64,000 nucleotides of DNA. Origin: Rhodococcus gordoniae (GTDB taxonomy: Bacteria; Actinomycetota; Actinomycetes; Mycobacteriales; Mycobacteriaceae). The DNA is taken from contig NZ_LPZN01000011.1 in assembly GCF_001646655.1 (NCBI RefSeq), forward strand, positions 1 through 64,000, written 5' to 3'. Shown here piece after piece: positions 24,757 to 32,763 of the stretch. Position 1 is the first letter of the stretch. Each line of letters opens with the position of its first letter. The notes beneath the pieces were generated by a model. That model was not told the origin of the DNA. It ran no database searches and was given only the letters and a program-made list of their open reading frames with translations. The position numbers and the translations under genes were made by a program.

Positions 24757-26238
24757 ATGATCATCACCGGTGTTGCCGTGTGCCTCGTCGTACTTCTCGG
24801 GGCCGGCTTCTACTCCACCCGCAAGGTCCGCGGACAGGCGGGCAACTTCTTGCTCGCCGGTCGCTCGCTGGGCGCACCCGTTCTCGCCGTCCTGCTCATG
24901 TCCCAAGTCATCGACTCCAACGCGACCCTCGGTTCGGCCGACCTCGCGGCCGGATTCGGATTCTGGGCCGGCGCGGCGATGCCCCTCGGCGTCGCGCTCA
25001 GTGTTCTGCTCGTCGGAATCTTCTTCGCGAAGCGCCTGCGGGCGACCGGCGTGGTGACCCTGCCGGAGTTCTTCGCCCGGCGCTTCGGGCGCGGCACCGA
25101 GATCACCGCCTCCGTCCTCACCGTGGGCAGCTTCGGCATCCTCCTCGCCGGCAACCTCGTCGCGCTGGCCTACCTCCTGCAGTACTTCCTCGGTCTGAAC
25201 TACACCGCTGCGGTACTGGTGATCATCCCGTTCGTGCTCGCCTACACGATGGCCGGCGGCATGTTCGCGAGCGTCTACACCGGCATGGTCCAGTTCGCCG
25301 TGATGGCCGTCGGCATCGTCTCCCTCCTCGCATGGGTGGCCCTCGGTCCCGGCTTCACCCACGGTGACGGCCTCGGCATCGGTGATCTCGGGCAGCTCAC
25401 CGACCCGGCGCAGGGCGCCGCGATCAACTGGGCCACGATCGTCGCTCTCGGACTCGGCAACCTCGTCGCGATCGACCTGATGCAGCGTGTGTTCTCCGCC
25501 AAGTCGCCGCACGCGGCGCAGCGCGCCTGCTTCTCCGCGGCGACCGGCATTCTCCTGCTGTGCGTGCCGCTCTCGTTCGTCGCTCTCGCCGCGGTCTCGA
25601 TCGTCGGTGACAGCGCTGCCGACGCACCGATCCTCTACGTCCTGCTCGGGCAGTACACCCCTCAGTGGTTGTCGATCCTGGTCCTGTCCGGTCTGGTCAC
25701 CGCGTCGCTGACCACCATCAGTGGGGTGCTGCTGTCCACCGCGACGGTCCTGGTGCGCAACGTCTTCCGAGTCGGCGGCGAGAACGCCGCGATGTCCTCG
25801 GACGTCATGAAGGCCACGCGTCTGCTCATGCTGCCCATGGCGGCCTTCGGCGCGCTCGTCGCCCTGCGCGTTCCGCAGACGGGCATCCTTCTCACCCTCA
25901 CCTTCGACCTTCTGCTCGCCTCGCTCGTCGTTCCGTTCATCCTCGGGCTGTTCTGGTCGCGTGGGGACGGGCGTGCCGTGGCCGCCGCCGCGATCGCCGG
26001 GATCACGGTGCGCGCCGGCTTCTTCGTCCTCACCCCGACGATCTACGGCGTCGACAACACCCTGCTGTACATCCCGAACTCACTGGTCACCTCGTCCGTC
26101 GACGGCTGGACCACCTTCATCGGATTCCTGGTGTCGCTGGTCGCCTACGTGACGGTCGCGCTGGTGCGACGCCCCGTCCGCGCGGTCACCGTTCCGGAGC
26201 CGGCCGTCCTGCCTGCGAAGCAACCGGTCGCGGTGTAG
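24757..26238 (+). CDS. Sodium:solute symporter family transporter
   Basis: 493 residues, last gene of the operon, with GGAG six bases before the ATG. It has 12-13 hydrophobic segments and SSS-family signatures: FLLAGRSLGAPVLAVLLMSQ near the start, VTLPEFFARRFG, AYTMAGGMFASVYTGMVQFAVM, and VTASLTTISGVLLSTATVLVRNVF. SSS transporters use the sodium gradient to import small polar solutes such as amino acids, urea, pantothenate or nucleobases. As the only transporter in the operon it should bring in the pathway substrate. Repeat B1 just downstream probably ends the transcript. Confidence 0.85.
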   Translation: MIITGVAVCLVVLLGAGFYSTRKVRGQAGNFLLAGRSLGAPVLAVLLMSQVIDSNATLGSADLAAGFGFWAGAAMPLGVALSVLLVGIFFAKRLRATGVVTLPEFFARRFGRGTEITASVLTVGSFGILLAGNLVALAYLLQYFLGLNYTAAVLVIIPFVLAYTMAGGMFASVYTGMVQFAVMAVGIVSLLAWVALGPGFTHGDGLGIGDLGQLTDPAQGAAINWATIVALGLGNLVAIDLMQRVFSAKSPHAAQRACFSAATGILLLCVPLSFVALAAVSIVGDSAADAPILYVLLGQYTPQWLSILVLSGLVTASLTTISGVLLSTATVLVRNVFRVGGENAAMSSDVMKATRLLMLPMAAFGALVALRVPQTGILLTLTFDLLLASLVVPFILGLFWSRGDGRAVAAAAIAGITVRAGFFVLTPTIYGVDNTLLYIPNSLVTSSVDGWTTFIGFLVSLVAYVTVALVRRPVRAVTVPEPAVLPAKQPVAV

Positions 26239-26242
26239 CTCG

Positions 26243-26300
26243 CGCGCCGAACCGGGGTTCGCTACCGCAACACGCGGGGCGAACCCCGGTTCACCGCGTC
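26243..26300. repeat. Palindromic repeat family B, copy B1
   Basis: Perfect 14-bp stem GAACCGGGGTTCGC (26249-26262) and GCGAACCCCGGTTC (26279-26292) around a 16-base loop. Stem, loop and flanks match copy B3 almost base for base, so this is a repeated element and not a chance hairpin. It lies between convergent genes and contains the stop codon of the minus-strand gene that follows. Confidence 0.85.
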
Positions 26301-27187
26301 AGCTTCGCGGCGCGACGCGCAGCCTGCCGGAGTCTCTCCGTCACGACGTCGAACCGTTCCAACTCCGCCCACGTCCAGCGCACCACTTCGTAGCCCGCGT
26401 CGCGGATCGCGTCCTGCCGGAGCTTCTCGTCGAACACATCGCGCGGATCGGAATACTTGATCCGCCCGTCGAACTCGCCGACGACGCCGTTCTCCCAGAA
26501 GAAGTCGACGCGATAGCGTCGCCCGTTTCCACCCACGATCTCGTACTGGAGGATCGGTCGCGGGAGTCCCGCTTCGGCAATACGTAGACGCGACAGCGAC
26601 TCTCCTGCACTCTCGCTGCGACCGTCCAGGAACGGCACCACCGTGCGGGCACGTGCCAGGCCGTGGCGAGTCCGGGCATCGACCAGCGCGCGTGAAACCT
26701 GTTCACGCATAACGGGGTACAGACGAAGGGCGGAATCGCCGGCGATCACGGCCTGCTCCTTCGGGAGCGTGCGTGCGAGGTCGACGACGGTCCGTGCGGC
26801 CGACGTGACGGGTACTCCGTCGACGACCACCACGTCGTCGCCGAGTTCGGTCGGATGCACATGGATCTGCGAGGTGACGCGGCCGCGCCGCGTGGCAGGT
26901 CGGGAGATGTGGACGAGATCGAGTGGGACGTCCCATAGCTCGAGTCCGTGCAGGGCCGCGGCCGACGCGTGGCTGAGCGCCTCGTCGGGACCGAGCGTCG
27001 CTCCGACATGTCGGGCACGGACTCGGTGGACGCCGACCGGCCCGAGTGCGTCGAGGTCGCAGCGGTGCAGATAGCAGCCGCGTCCGACCCGTACGAGTGA
27101 GCCGGTGCGAACGGCAGTGCGGATCTCGGTGTCCGAGAGACCCGCGAGGGCGAGCGAGGCGTTGGTGAGGATGTTCGGATCAGTCAC
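26291..27187 (-). CDS. AbiEi-type wHTH protein with C-terminal DUF559/Vsr-like domain
   Basis: 298 residues. The N-terminal part (ILTNASLALAGLSDTEIRTA, GSLVRVGRGCYL) matches the winged helix of AbiEi-type antitoxin-like proteins. The centre (DEALSHASAAALHGLELW, PVTSAARTVVDLARTL) is the AbiEi C-terminal region. The end (RRYRVDFFWENGVVGEFDG, KLRQDAIRDAGYEVVRWTW) is a DUF559/Vsr-like endonuclease fold with conserved D and E. No toxin gene of the AbiEii type adjoins, so it stands alone. The GTG at 27187 fits the domain start; an upstream in-frame ATG at 27277 adds unlikely sequence. Repeat B1 overlaps its stop and inverted copy B2 lies upstream. A paralogue occurs at 32720-33664. Confidence 0.75.
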   Translation of the reverse strand: MTDPNILTNASLALAGLSDTEIRTAVRTGSLVRVGRGCYLHRCDLDALGPVGVHRVRARHVGATLGPDEALSHASAAALHGLELWDVPLDLVHISRPATRRGRVTSQIHVHPTELGDDVVVVDGVPVTSAARTVVDLARTLPKEQAVIAGDSALRLYPVMREQVSRALVDARTRHGLARARTVVPFLDGRSESAGESLSRLRIAEAGLPRPILQYEIVGGNGRRYRVDFFWENGVVGEFDGRIKYSDPRDVFDEKLRQDAIRDAGYEVVRWTWAELERFDVVTERLRQAARRAAKLTR

Positions 27188-27298
27188 AACGACGATCCTG
27201 CGCGGTACGACACCCACCGAACCTGCGACGATCTCCGATCCGGGGCACCTGTGGATCGATCGCGGGGTTGGGGACAAACTCTGTTGGGAGGCCGTTGA

Positions 27299-27353
27299 CG
27301 CGCCGAACCGGGTTCGCGCGTGCTACAGCGGCGGCGAACCCCGGTTCGGCGCG
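27299..27353. repeat. Palindromic repeat family B, copy B2 (inverted)
   Basis: CGCCGAACCGGGTTCGC at 27301-27317 pairs with 27334-27351, with one extra C on the right arm. The loop resembles that of B1 and B3 only when read in reverse complement, so this copy is in opposite orientation. B1 and B2 therefore flank the AbiEi/DUF559 gene as inverted repeats. Confidence 0.75.
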
Positions 27354-27545
27354 TTCCTCGCTTCCTCGAAGACGATGTCCCCGAGGAGGGTGCACTGCTC
27401 CACCGCGGAAGGCGGCTGCATGTTTGGGGATCATGACGCCCCTCACCGGGATGGGTAGTGGTGAATCCATGGCACTCCCGGTGGGGACGTCGAGAGGGAA
27501 CGGCAGTCGTGTGTCGGACGCCGAACGTCCGTCGACCCTGTTCGC

Positions 27546-27604
27546 GCGCCGAACCGGGGTTCGCTGCCGTAACACGCGGGGCGAGCCCCGGTTCACCGCG
27601 TCAA
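27546..27604. repeat. Palindromic repeat family B, copy B3
   Basis: Stem arms 27551-27564 and 27581-27594 with a single G-T type mismatch; the 16-base loop differs from that of B1 at only two positions. Same orientation as B1. The stretch 27354-27812 otherwise shows no gene; it must hold the promoter of the phosphodiesterase gene. Confidence 0.85.
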
Positions 27605-27812
27605 CGACCGGTCCATGAACGACCCTCTGTTGTGAGCCAGATCACCAGGGCTGAAGCAGCTGTCCGTTTCCGCAGGTCACCAGGCAATAACACGCTGTTC
27701 GCCGCGGGGTCTGGGTCTCGATGTGATCCAGAAGCCATGGAGTCGTGGAAACACAATCGCTACCGTTGATGGCGATCGAGTGCCCGAAACGGGCGAATGG
27801 AAGTGAGAGATC

Positions 27813-28733
27813 ATGGGCAGTTCTCCAGCCCCTGAGCGAACAGCCGAATATCCCAGACCTTCGCACACCCTCCTTCATCTCACCGATACGCACCTCGTCG
27901 GTGGAGACGAACTCCTCTACGGCACCGTCGACGCCGACACCCGCCTCGGGCTGATCCTCGAGGACATCCGTGCGTCACAGGTCCGTCCCGACGCCCTGGT
28001 GTTCACCGGCGACCTCGCCGATCGCGGTCAACCCGACGCCTACCGCAAGCTCCGCAGGCTCGTCGAGCCGCTGGCGGCGGCGCTCGGTGCCGACATCGTC
28101 TGGGCCATGGGGAACCACGACGACCGGGCCGTTTTCCGAGAAGAGCTCCTCGACGAAGCGCCCGCCGGCGCGCCCATCGACGAAGTCCACAGGGTCGGCG
28201 GACTGCGGATCATCACGCTCGATACTTCGGTTCCGGGCCATCACCACGGCGAGGTCTCTGCCGAGCAGCTCGCCTGGCTGGCCGACGAGCTCTCGACACC
28301 CGCGCCGTTCGGTACCGTTCTCGCACTGCATCATCCGCCGGTGCCCAGCGTCTTCGACATGGCCGTGCTCGTCGAACTCCGCGACCAGGCCGGTCTCGCC
28401 GAGGTGCTGCGCGGCACCGATGTGCGTGCCATCCTCGGTGGCCACCTGCACTACTCGACCTCGGCGACGTTCGCGGGCATCCCGGTGTCGGTTGCCTCGT
28501 CGACCTGTTACACGCAGGATCTGAACGTTCCGGTCGGGTCGCAGCGTGGGCACGACGGCGCGCAGGGCTTCAACCTCGTGCACGTCTATCCCGACACGAT
28601 CGTGCATTCGGTGGTGCCCAGCGGAAGTTACGCCACCGCCGGGCAGCCCCACACGGCCGAGGATGCGGCGCGACGTCTGGCCGAAGCCGGCATTCGCATC
28701 CCCGAGAACCCCGACCTCACCGTTCGCGTCTAG
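27813..28733 (+). CDS. Cyclic-nucleotide phosphodiesterase, CpdA/Rv0805-like
   Basis: 306-residue calcineurin-type metallophosphoesterase. The five metal-binding blocks are present: [33 protein letters not shown] and [11 protein letters not shown]. Length and C-terminal lid agree with CpdA and with mycobacterial Rv0805, which hydrolyse cyclic nucleotides and other phosphodiesters using a di-metal centre. The ATG at 27813 has GTGAGAGAT upstream. It converges on the Stealth gene, and the two stop codons share the palindrome CTAG. The same neighbour pair exists in Mycobacterium tuberculosis (Rv0805 and Rv0806c), which supports both calls. Confidence 0.88.
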   Translation: MGSSPAPERTAEYPRPSHTLLHLTDTHLVGGDELLYGTVDADTRLGLILEDIRASQVRPDALVFTGDLADRGQPDAYRKLRRLVEPLAAALGADIVWAMGNHDDRAVFREELLDEAPAGAPIDEVHRVGGLRIITLDTSVPGHHHGEVSAEQLAWLADELSTPAPFGTVLALHHPPVPSVFDMAVLVELRDQAGLAEVLRGTDVRAILGGHLHYSTSATFAGIPVSVASSTCYTQDLNVPVGSQRGHDGAQGFNLVHVYPDTIVHSVVPSGSYATAGQPHTAEDAARRLAEAGIRIPENPDLTVRV

Positions 28734-30226
28734 TCGATGTCCGGTCGACCCGGGTAGTCGGTTTCCCAGGGCGCCGGAACGGGGTAGTACCGCTCGAGGA
28801 ACTGCGTGACCTTCGCCGTCCGCAACTCCAGGTCGACTTCCGGTGTACTGCCGTCGTTCAGGCAGAACAGGTCGAGGTTGCGCCGGGCCAGGATCGTGTC
28901 CAGCCGTCGCAGTCCGGTCTTCGCCGTGGTGTCCACGTACGCCACCTTCGCCGTCGTCTGCTGTACCGCACGGCCGGTCAGCAGTGTGTAGTAGTGGTAG
29001 AAGGAATTCGTCACCGAGATGTTGTCGGCAGCCCGGAACGGGCTCGCCGCCGTCGCGGCGAACTCGTCCGCGAACTCCTGTTCCATCTCCGCCATGATCG
29101 ACCTGCGAAGCGGGACCGGCGTGTGCTCGAGATGCCGGGTGATGGTGGCCCCGAATCGGTCCTGCAGCAGCGTCCGGTTCATGCGGGCGGAGTTCTCGAA
29201 ACCGCTGCGCGACGAGTGGTTTCGGCCGAGACCGATCCGCACGTCGCACTCGATGAACTTGCCGACGCCGCCGCCGGAGAAGAACAGGCTCGGGCTCACC
29301 CGGCGACCGAAGAACATGTCGTCGTTCGAGTACAGGAAGTGCTCGGACAGCCCCGGGATGTGGTGCAGCTGCGACTCGACCGCCATCGAGTTGTAGGTGG
29401 GCAGCGCCGACGGGTCGGCGAAGAACTCCTCACTGCGGACGAACGTCACGCGCGGATCGTCGGCGAGCCACGCCGGTCGCGGCGAGTCGGTGGCGACGAA
29501 GATCCGCCGCACCCAGGGTGCGTACATGTGGACCGAACGCAGGGCGTACTTGAGTTCGTCGATCTGCCGGTAGCGCGCCGGCGAGTCGTCACCCTCACCG
29601 ACGACATAGTTCTGCATGAGCTTCGCGCGCTCGGCCTGGAACGACGTCGACGACCCGTCGACCCAGGAGAATACGAGGTCGATCTCGAACGGGATGTCGC
29701 CGGGATGGCGGTCGAACATGCCTTCGATCGTGGGCCACAGCTGCCCGTACCGTTCGACGGTCGTCCGGCGCATCTCGTCGCGCCGTGCGGTCGTGCGGGT
29801 CAGAGCATTCGGGCGAGGCATGATCACTTCGTCGTCGGTGTAGGTCCACAGCTCGATGTCCACGCCGTTCGACGCGCCGTACCGCAGCCCGCTGGTCAGC
29901 TCGACCCGCGGGCGGAACAGCCGGAACACCCGATTCTTCTTGGCGGGCGACAGGTGTCCGTCCGCGACGAGGGTCGAGCGACGCTTCGAACCGACGGCCT
30001 TCGAGTAGAAGGGTTCGTCGGAGCATCCCTCGGCGAGAGCGGCACGCAGCCTCTTGCGGTCGGACCGGTCGATCGCCAGGATCGGACGTTCGCTGTCGTC
30101 GCGCACGAGCAGGTAGTCGATGCGCGCCCGGTCGAGCACGCGGCGCAGGAACAGCACGTCCTCGATCTGCGCTTCGTCCGGCGTGGTGGTGGTGATGGGG
30201 ATCGCGTAGCGATCCTCGAACCACAC
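28730..30226 (-). CDS. Stealth-family sugar-phosphate transferase, CpsY-like
   Basis: At least 498 residues. Conserved Stealth regions appear in order: CR1 [12 protein letters not shown] (about residue 180), CR2 [20 protein letters not shown] and IFVATD, CR3 [15 protein letters not shown]4 near the C-terminus ([14 protein letters not shown]). Stealth proteins transfer hexose-1-phosphate to build capsular or surface phosphoglycans in the cytoplasm. The GTG at 30226 is the first canonical start, but it has no ribosome-binding site. Coding-like sequence continues upstream in frame for about 40 codons to an AAAGGAG site at 30347-30353, where only ATT or ACG could initiate. The true N-terminus is therefore unsettled. 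Confidence 0.85.
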   Translation of the reverse strand: MWFEDRYAIPITTTTPDEAQIEDVLFLRRVLDRARIDYLLVRDDSERPILAIDRSDRKRLRAALAEGCSDEPFYSKAVGSKRRSTLVADGHLSPAKKNRVFRLFRPRVELTSGLRYGASNGVDIELWTYTDDEVIMPRPNALTRTTARRDEMRRTTVERYGQLWPTIEGMFDRHPGDIPFEIDLVFSWVDGSSTSFQAERAKLMQNYVVGEGDDSPARYRQIDELKYALRSVHMYAPWVRRIFVATDSPRPAWLADDPRVTFVRSEEFFADPSALPTYNSMAVESQLHHIPGLSEHFLYSNDDMFFGRRVSPSLFFSGGGVGKFIECDVRIGLGRNHSSRSGFENSARMNRTLLQDRFGATITRHLEHTPVPLRRSIMAEMEQEFADEFAATAASPFRAADNISVTNSFYHYYTLLTGRAVQQTTAKVAYVDTTAKTGLRRLDTILARRNLDLFCLNDGSTPEVDLELRTAKVTQFLERYYPVPAPWETDYPGRPDID

Positions 30227-30346
30227 GACGTCCTCGTGGCGCGCGGGTCCGCGGACCGGGGCACGGTCGAGCGGCGGGGCGTCTCCGACCTGCTGGGAAA
30301 GGGAGACGTAGGGAGCGTTGTAGGGGGCCGGCGAGTGCGTCGGAAT

Positions 30347-30353
30347 CTCCTTT
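30347..30353 (-). promoter_or_regulatory. Strong Shine-Dalgarno without a canonical start codon (Stealth gene)
   Basis: On the minus strand AAAGGAG is followed in the Stealth frame by ATT CCG ACG CAC and then about 35 coding-like codons (SPAPYNAPYVSLSQQVGD) before the first GTG at 30226. The nearest in-frame stop upstream is at about 30371. Either ATT/ACG initiates or a base error hides an ATG. Confidence 0.45.
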
Positions 30354-30487
30354 CGCGGGTCGGGTCAGGAAAGGCTCATTTTAACGCCGATCTGAGCTAA
30401 GTTTCCGGGTCGGTGATGTGACGATCCGATGAACGCCGACGCCGACGGTCTCGACGGGGTCGAGATCCCGAGGTGTAACCTGTGCGC

Positions 30488-30570
30488 AGGACTCGACACG
30501 GGGTGCCGGACACGGCTGAGAGAACACCCGTCGAACCTGATCTCGATTATGCGAGCGAAGGGATGCCGAG
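30488..30570 (+). promoter_or_regulatory. TPP riboswitch aptamer (THI element)
   Basis: The conserved blocks of the thiamine pyrophosphate aptamer are all present in order: ACACGGGGTGCC, GGCTGAGAGAACACCCG, GAACCTGATCTCGATTATG and GCGAGCGAAGGGA. GCTGAGA and the GAACCTGATC core, which grip the pyrimidine ring and pyrophosphate, are intact. It lies 66 bases before the start of the SDR gene and reads toward it, so TPP should lower expression of the following two genes. Confidence 0.93.
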
Positions 30571-30572
30571 CC

Positions 30573-30626
30573 GGCGACAGGCCTGAGGTCTGTCGCCCTC
30601 ACGCACCCTTCCCGACACAGGGAAGG
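30573..30626 (+). promoter_or_regulatory. Riboswitch expression platform with sequestered ribosome-binding site
   Basis: Two hairpins follow the aptamer: GGCGACAG (30573-30580) with CTGTCGCC (30590-30597), and CCTTCCC (30607-30613) with GGGAAGG (30620-30626). The right arm of the second hairpin is the purine-rich ribosome-binding site of the SDR gene, so control by masking translation initiation is likely. There is no T-tract. Confidence 0.6.
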
Positions 30627-30635
30627 CACAGAAAG

Positions 30636-31400
30636 ATGTCACTGCAGAACCGGATCGTCCTCGTCACCGGTGCCGGTCGCGGCCTCGGCCACAGCATCGC
30701 GCAGGCGTTCGCCGACGAAGGAGCCGCCGTCGTTCTCGATTACCGGCGCAGCGGCGAGAGCGCGCACGAACTGGCCGACAAGATCGGACCCGAGCGGGCC
30801 GTCGCTCTGAAGGCCGATGTCACCGACCGCGCCGACGTCGAGTCGCTGTTCGCGCGGGCCCGCGAGCACTTCGGGCGACCCGTCACCACGGTCGTCAACA
30901 ACGCCCTGCCCGACTTCTCGTTCAACGGCGACGCCCGCGCCAAGGCGGACGAGATCGGATACGCCGAATTCGGTGCCCAGTTCGACGGGGTCGTCGGTGG
31001 TGCCGTCAACGTCATCCAGGCCGCGCTGCCGGGCATGCGGGAAGCCGGCGGCGGCAGCGTCGTCAACATCGGCACCAATCTGTTCCAGCATCCGGTGGTC
31101 CCGTACCACGACTACACCGCCGCCAAGGCCGCGCTGCTGTCGCTGACCCGCACCTTCGCCGCCGACCTCGGCCCCGACGGGATCCGCGTCAACATGGTCT
31201 CCGGTGGTCTGCTGCGCACGACCGACGCATCGTCGGCGACGCCGGAGGCGGTGTTCGACCTCATCGCGTCGTCGACGCCGCTGCGGAAGGTCACCACCCC
31301 CGAGGATTTCGCGGCCACGGTGCTGTTCTTCGCATCCGACTGGTCGCGGGCCGTCACCGGGCAGAACCTGGTGGTCGACGGAGGACTGGTGATGAACTGA
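30636..31400 (+). CDS. Short-chain dehydrogenase/reductase under TPP riboswitch control
   Basis: 254-residue SDR with the cofactor motif TGAGRGLG at about residue 11, NNALPD in place of the usual NNAG, the active-site YTAAK, and the FabG-like end VTGQNLVVDGGLVMN. It reads as a 3-oxoacyl-ACP-reductase-like enzyme, but the riboswitch upstream links it to thiamine metabolism. None of the known thi enzymes is of this type. Its stop overlaps the start of the flavin monooxygenase gene (TGATG), so the two proteins are made together and probably act in one pathway, for example salvage or oxidative breakdown of a thiamine-related heterocycle. Confidence 0.85.
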   Translation: MSLQNRIVLVTGAGRGLGHSIAQAFADEGAAVVLDYRRSGESAHELADKIGPERAVALKADVTDRADVESLFARAREHFGRPVTTVVNNALPDFSFNGDARAKADEIGYAEFGAQFDGVVGGAVNVIQAALPGMREAGGGSVVNIGTNLFQHPVVPYHDYTAAKAALLSLTRTFAADLGPDGIRVNMVSGGLLRTTDASSATPEAVFDLIASSTPLRKVTTPEDFAATVLFFASDWSRAVTGQNLVVDGGLVMN

Positions 31401-32704
31401 TGCCCGGACCACGCACCCTCCACCTCAACGCCTTCCTCTACGGCGTCGGGCACCACTCGGCGGCATGGCGCCATCCCGACTCCGCCGCCGAACGCATCGG
31501 CGACATCACATATTTCGAGGAGCTTGCCCGCACCGCCGAACGAGGACGCCTCGACGCCGTGTTCTTCGCGGACGGTCACAGCGTCAACCCGAAGTACACG
31601 GCGGGCACCACCTGGTTCCTCGAACCCCTCACCGCGTTGGCGGCCATGGCGCGCGCGACCGAGCACATCGGTCTGGTCACCACCGTTTCGGCAAGCTTCT
31701 TCACGCCGTTCCACGCGGCACGGATGCTGGCCTCGCTCGACCACATCAGTGGTGGCCGCGTAGGAGCCAACATCGTCACCTCGATGTTCGACGACGAAGC
31801 GCGCAACCACGGATTCGACGCGCTCCCGCCGCACACGGAGCGATATGCCCGGGCGGAAGAGTTCATCGAAGTGCTGTGCGCACTGTGGGATTCGTGGGAC
31901 GACGGCGGTGTCCTCGTCGACCGGGCCGGCGGCAGGTTCCTGGACTCCTCCGCGATCCGTCCGATCCATCACCGGGGCAAGCACTTCCGCGTCGACGGTC
32001 CCCTGACCGTGCCGCGGTGCCCGCAGGGCCGTCCCGTGTTGTTCCAGGCCGGAGCATCGGAGACCGGCCGCAACCTCGCGGCCCGCCACGCCGAGGCCGT
32101 CTACTCGGTCGCGTGGGACATGACCGCGGCGCTCGAGTACGCCACCGACGTGCGTGCACGCATCGCCTCCGTGGGCAGGGACGCCGGTTCGGTCGCCATC
32201 CTGCCGGGGCTCGTGACCTACGTCGGCCGCACCGAAGACGAAGCGTGGGCGAAGAAGGCGGAACTCGACGCTCTGCTCGACATCGACGCCGCCCTCGCCC
32301 AACTCGGAGTCTTCACCGGTCAGGACTACACGCGCCACGATCTCGACGCTCCCGTCGGCGACCTGCCGCCCATCGAGGAGTTCACCGGTCCGCAGGGCCG
32401 CTATGCGACGGTGCAGCGCATCATCGAGACCCGGCGTCCCACCTTGCGCGAGCTGCTCGGTTACCTCGCGGCGGGTGGTGGCCACGCGACGATGATCGGC
32501 ACCCCCGAATCCGTCGCCGACAGCATCGAGGAATGGTTCACCGCGGGTGCCTGCGACGGTTTCAACCTGATGTGTCCCGCCTATCCGGATTCCCTCGACG
32601 ACTTCGTCGATCTCGTGGTCCCGGAACTGCAGCGCCGCGGCCTGTTCCGGACCGAATACCCCGGGTCGACCCTGCGCGACTCGCTCGGTCTGAAGGCGGT
32701 GTAG
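31400..32704 (+). CDS. LLM-class flavin-dependent monooxygenase (NtaA/SnaA/DszA family)
   Basis: 434 residues, the usual length for the NtaA/SnaA/DszA branch of the bacterial luciferase superfamily. Typical stretches are LHLNAFLYGVGHHSAAWRHP, RLDAVFFADGHSV, LEPLTALAAMARATEHIGLV, ARMLASLDHISGGRVGANIV and GKHFRVDGPLTVPRCPQGRP. Such enzymes use FMNH2 from a separate reductase to oxygenate C-N, C-S or sulfone bonds (nitrilotriacetate, pristinamycin, dibenzothiophene sulfone). Here it is translationally coupled to the SDR under a TPP riboswitch, an unusual setting that suggests a thiamine-derived or thiazole/pyrimidine substrate. Repeat A2 starts four bases after the stop. Confidence 0.88.
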   Translation: MPGPRTLHLNAFLYGVGHHSAAWRHPDSAAERIGDITYFEELARTAERGRLDAVFFADGHSVNPKYTAGTTWFLEPLTALAAMARATEHIGLVTTVSASFFTPFHAARMLASLDHISGGRVGANIVTSMFDDEARNHGFDALPPHTERYARAEEFIEVLCALWDSWDDGGVLVDRAGGRFLDSSAIRPIHHRGKHFRVDGPLTVPRCPQGRPVLFQAGASETGRNLAARHAEAVYSVAWDMTAALEYATDVRARIASVGRDAGSVAILPGLVTYVGRTEDEAWAKKAELDALLDIDAALAQLGVFTGQDYTRHDLDAPVGDLPPIEEFTGPQGRYATVQRIIETRRPTLRELLGYLAAGGGHATMIGTPESVADSIEEWFTAGACDGFNLMCPAYPDSLDDFVDLVVPELQRRGLFRTEYPGSTLRDSLGLKAV

Positions 32705-32707
32705 CAA

Positions 32708-32763
32708 AGCGCGAACCGGTCATCGGAGCGGGTTGTAGCGCGCACCGATGACCGTTTCGCGCT
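32708..32763. repeat. Palindromic repeat family A, copy A2
   Basis: 19-bp arms AGCGCGAACCGGTCATCGG and CCGATGACCGTTTCGCGCT with one mismatch. It lies between convergent genes. The minus-strand AbiEi/DUF559 gene ends inside it, so the last dozen residues of that protein ([12 protein letters not shown]) are encoded by the repeat. Confidence 0.85.

Noticed and set aside
27642-27893. Small minus-strand frame in front of the phosphodiesterase
   Set aside because: Poor codon bias, no ribosome-binding site, and it overlaps the start of a gene with clear metal-binding motifs.
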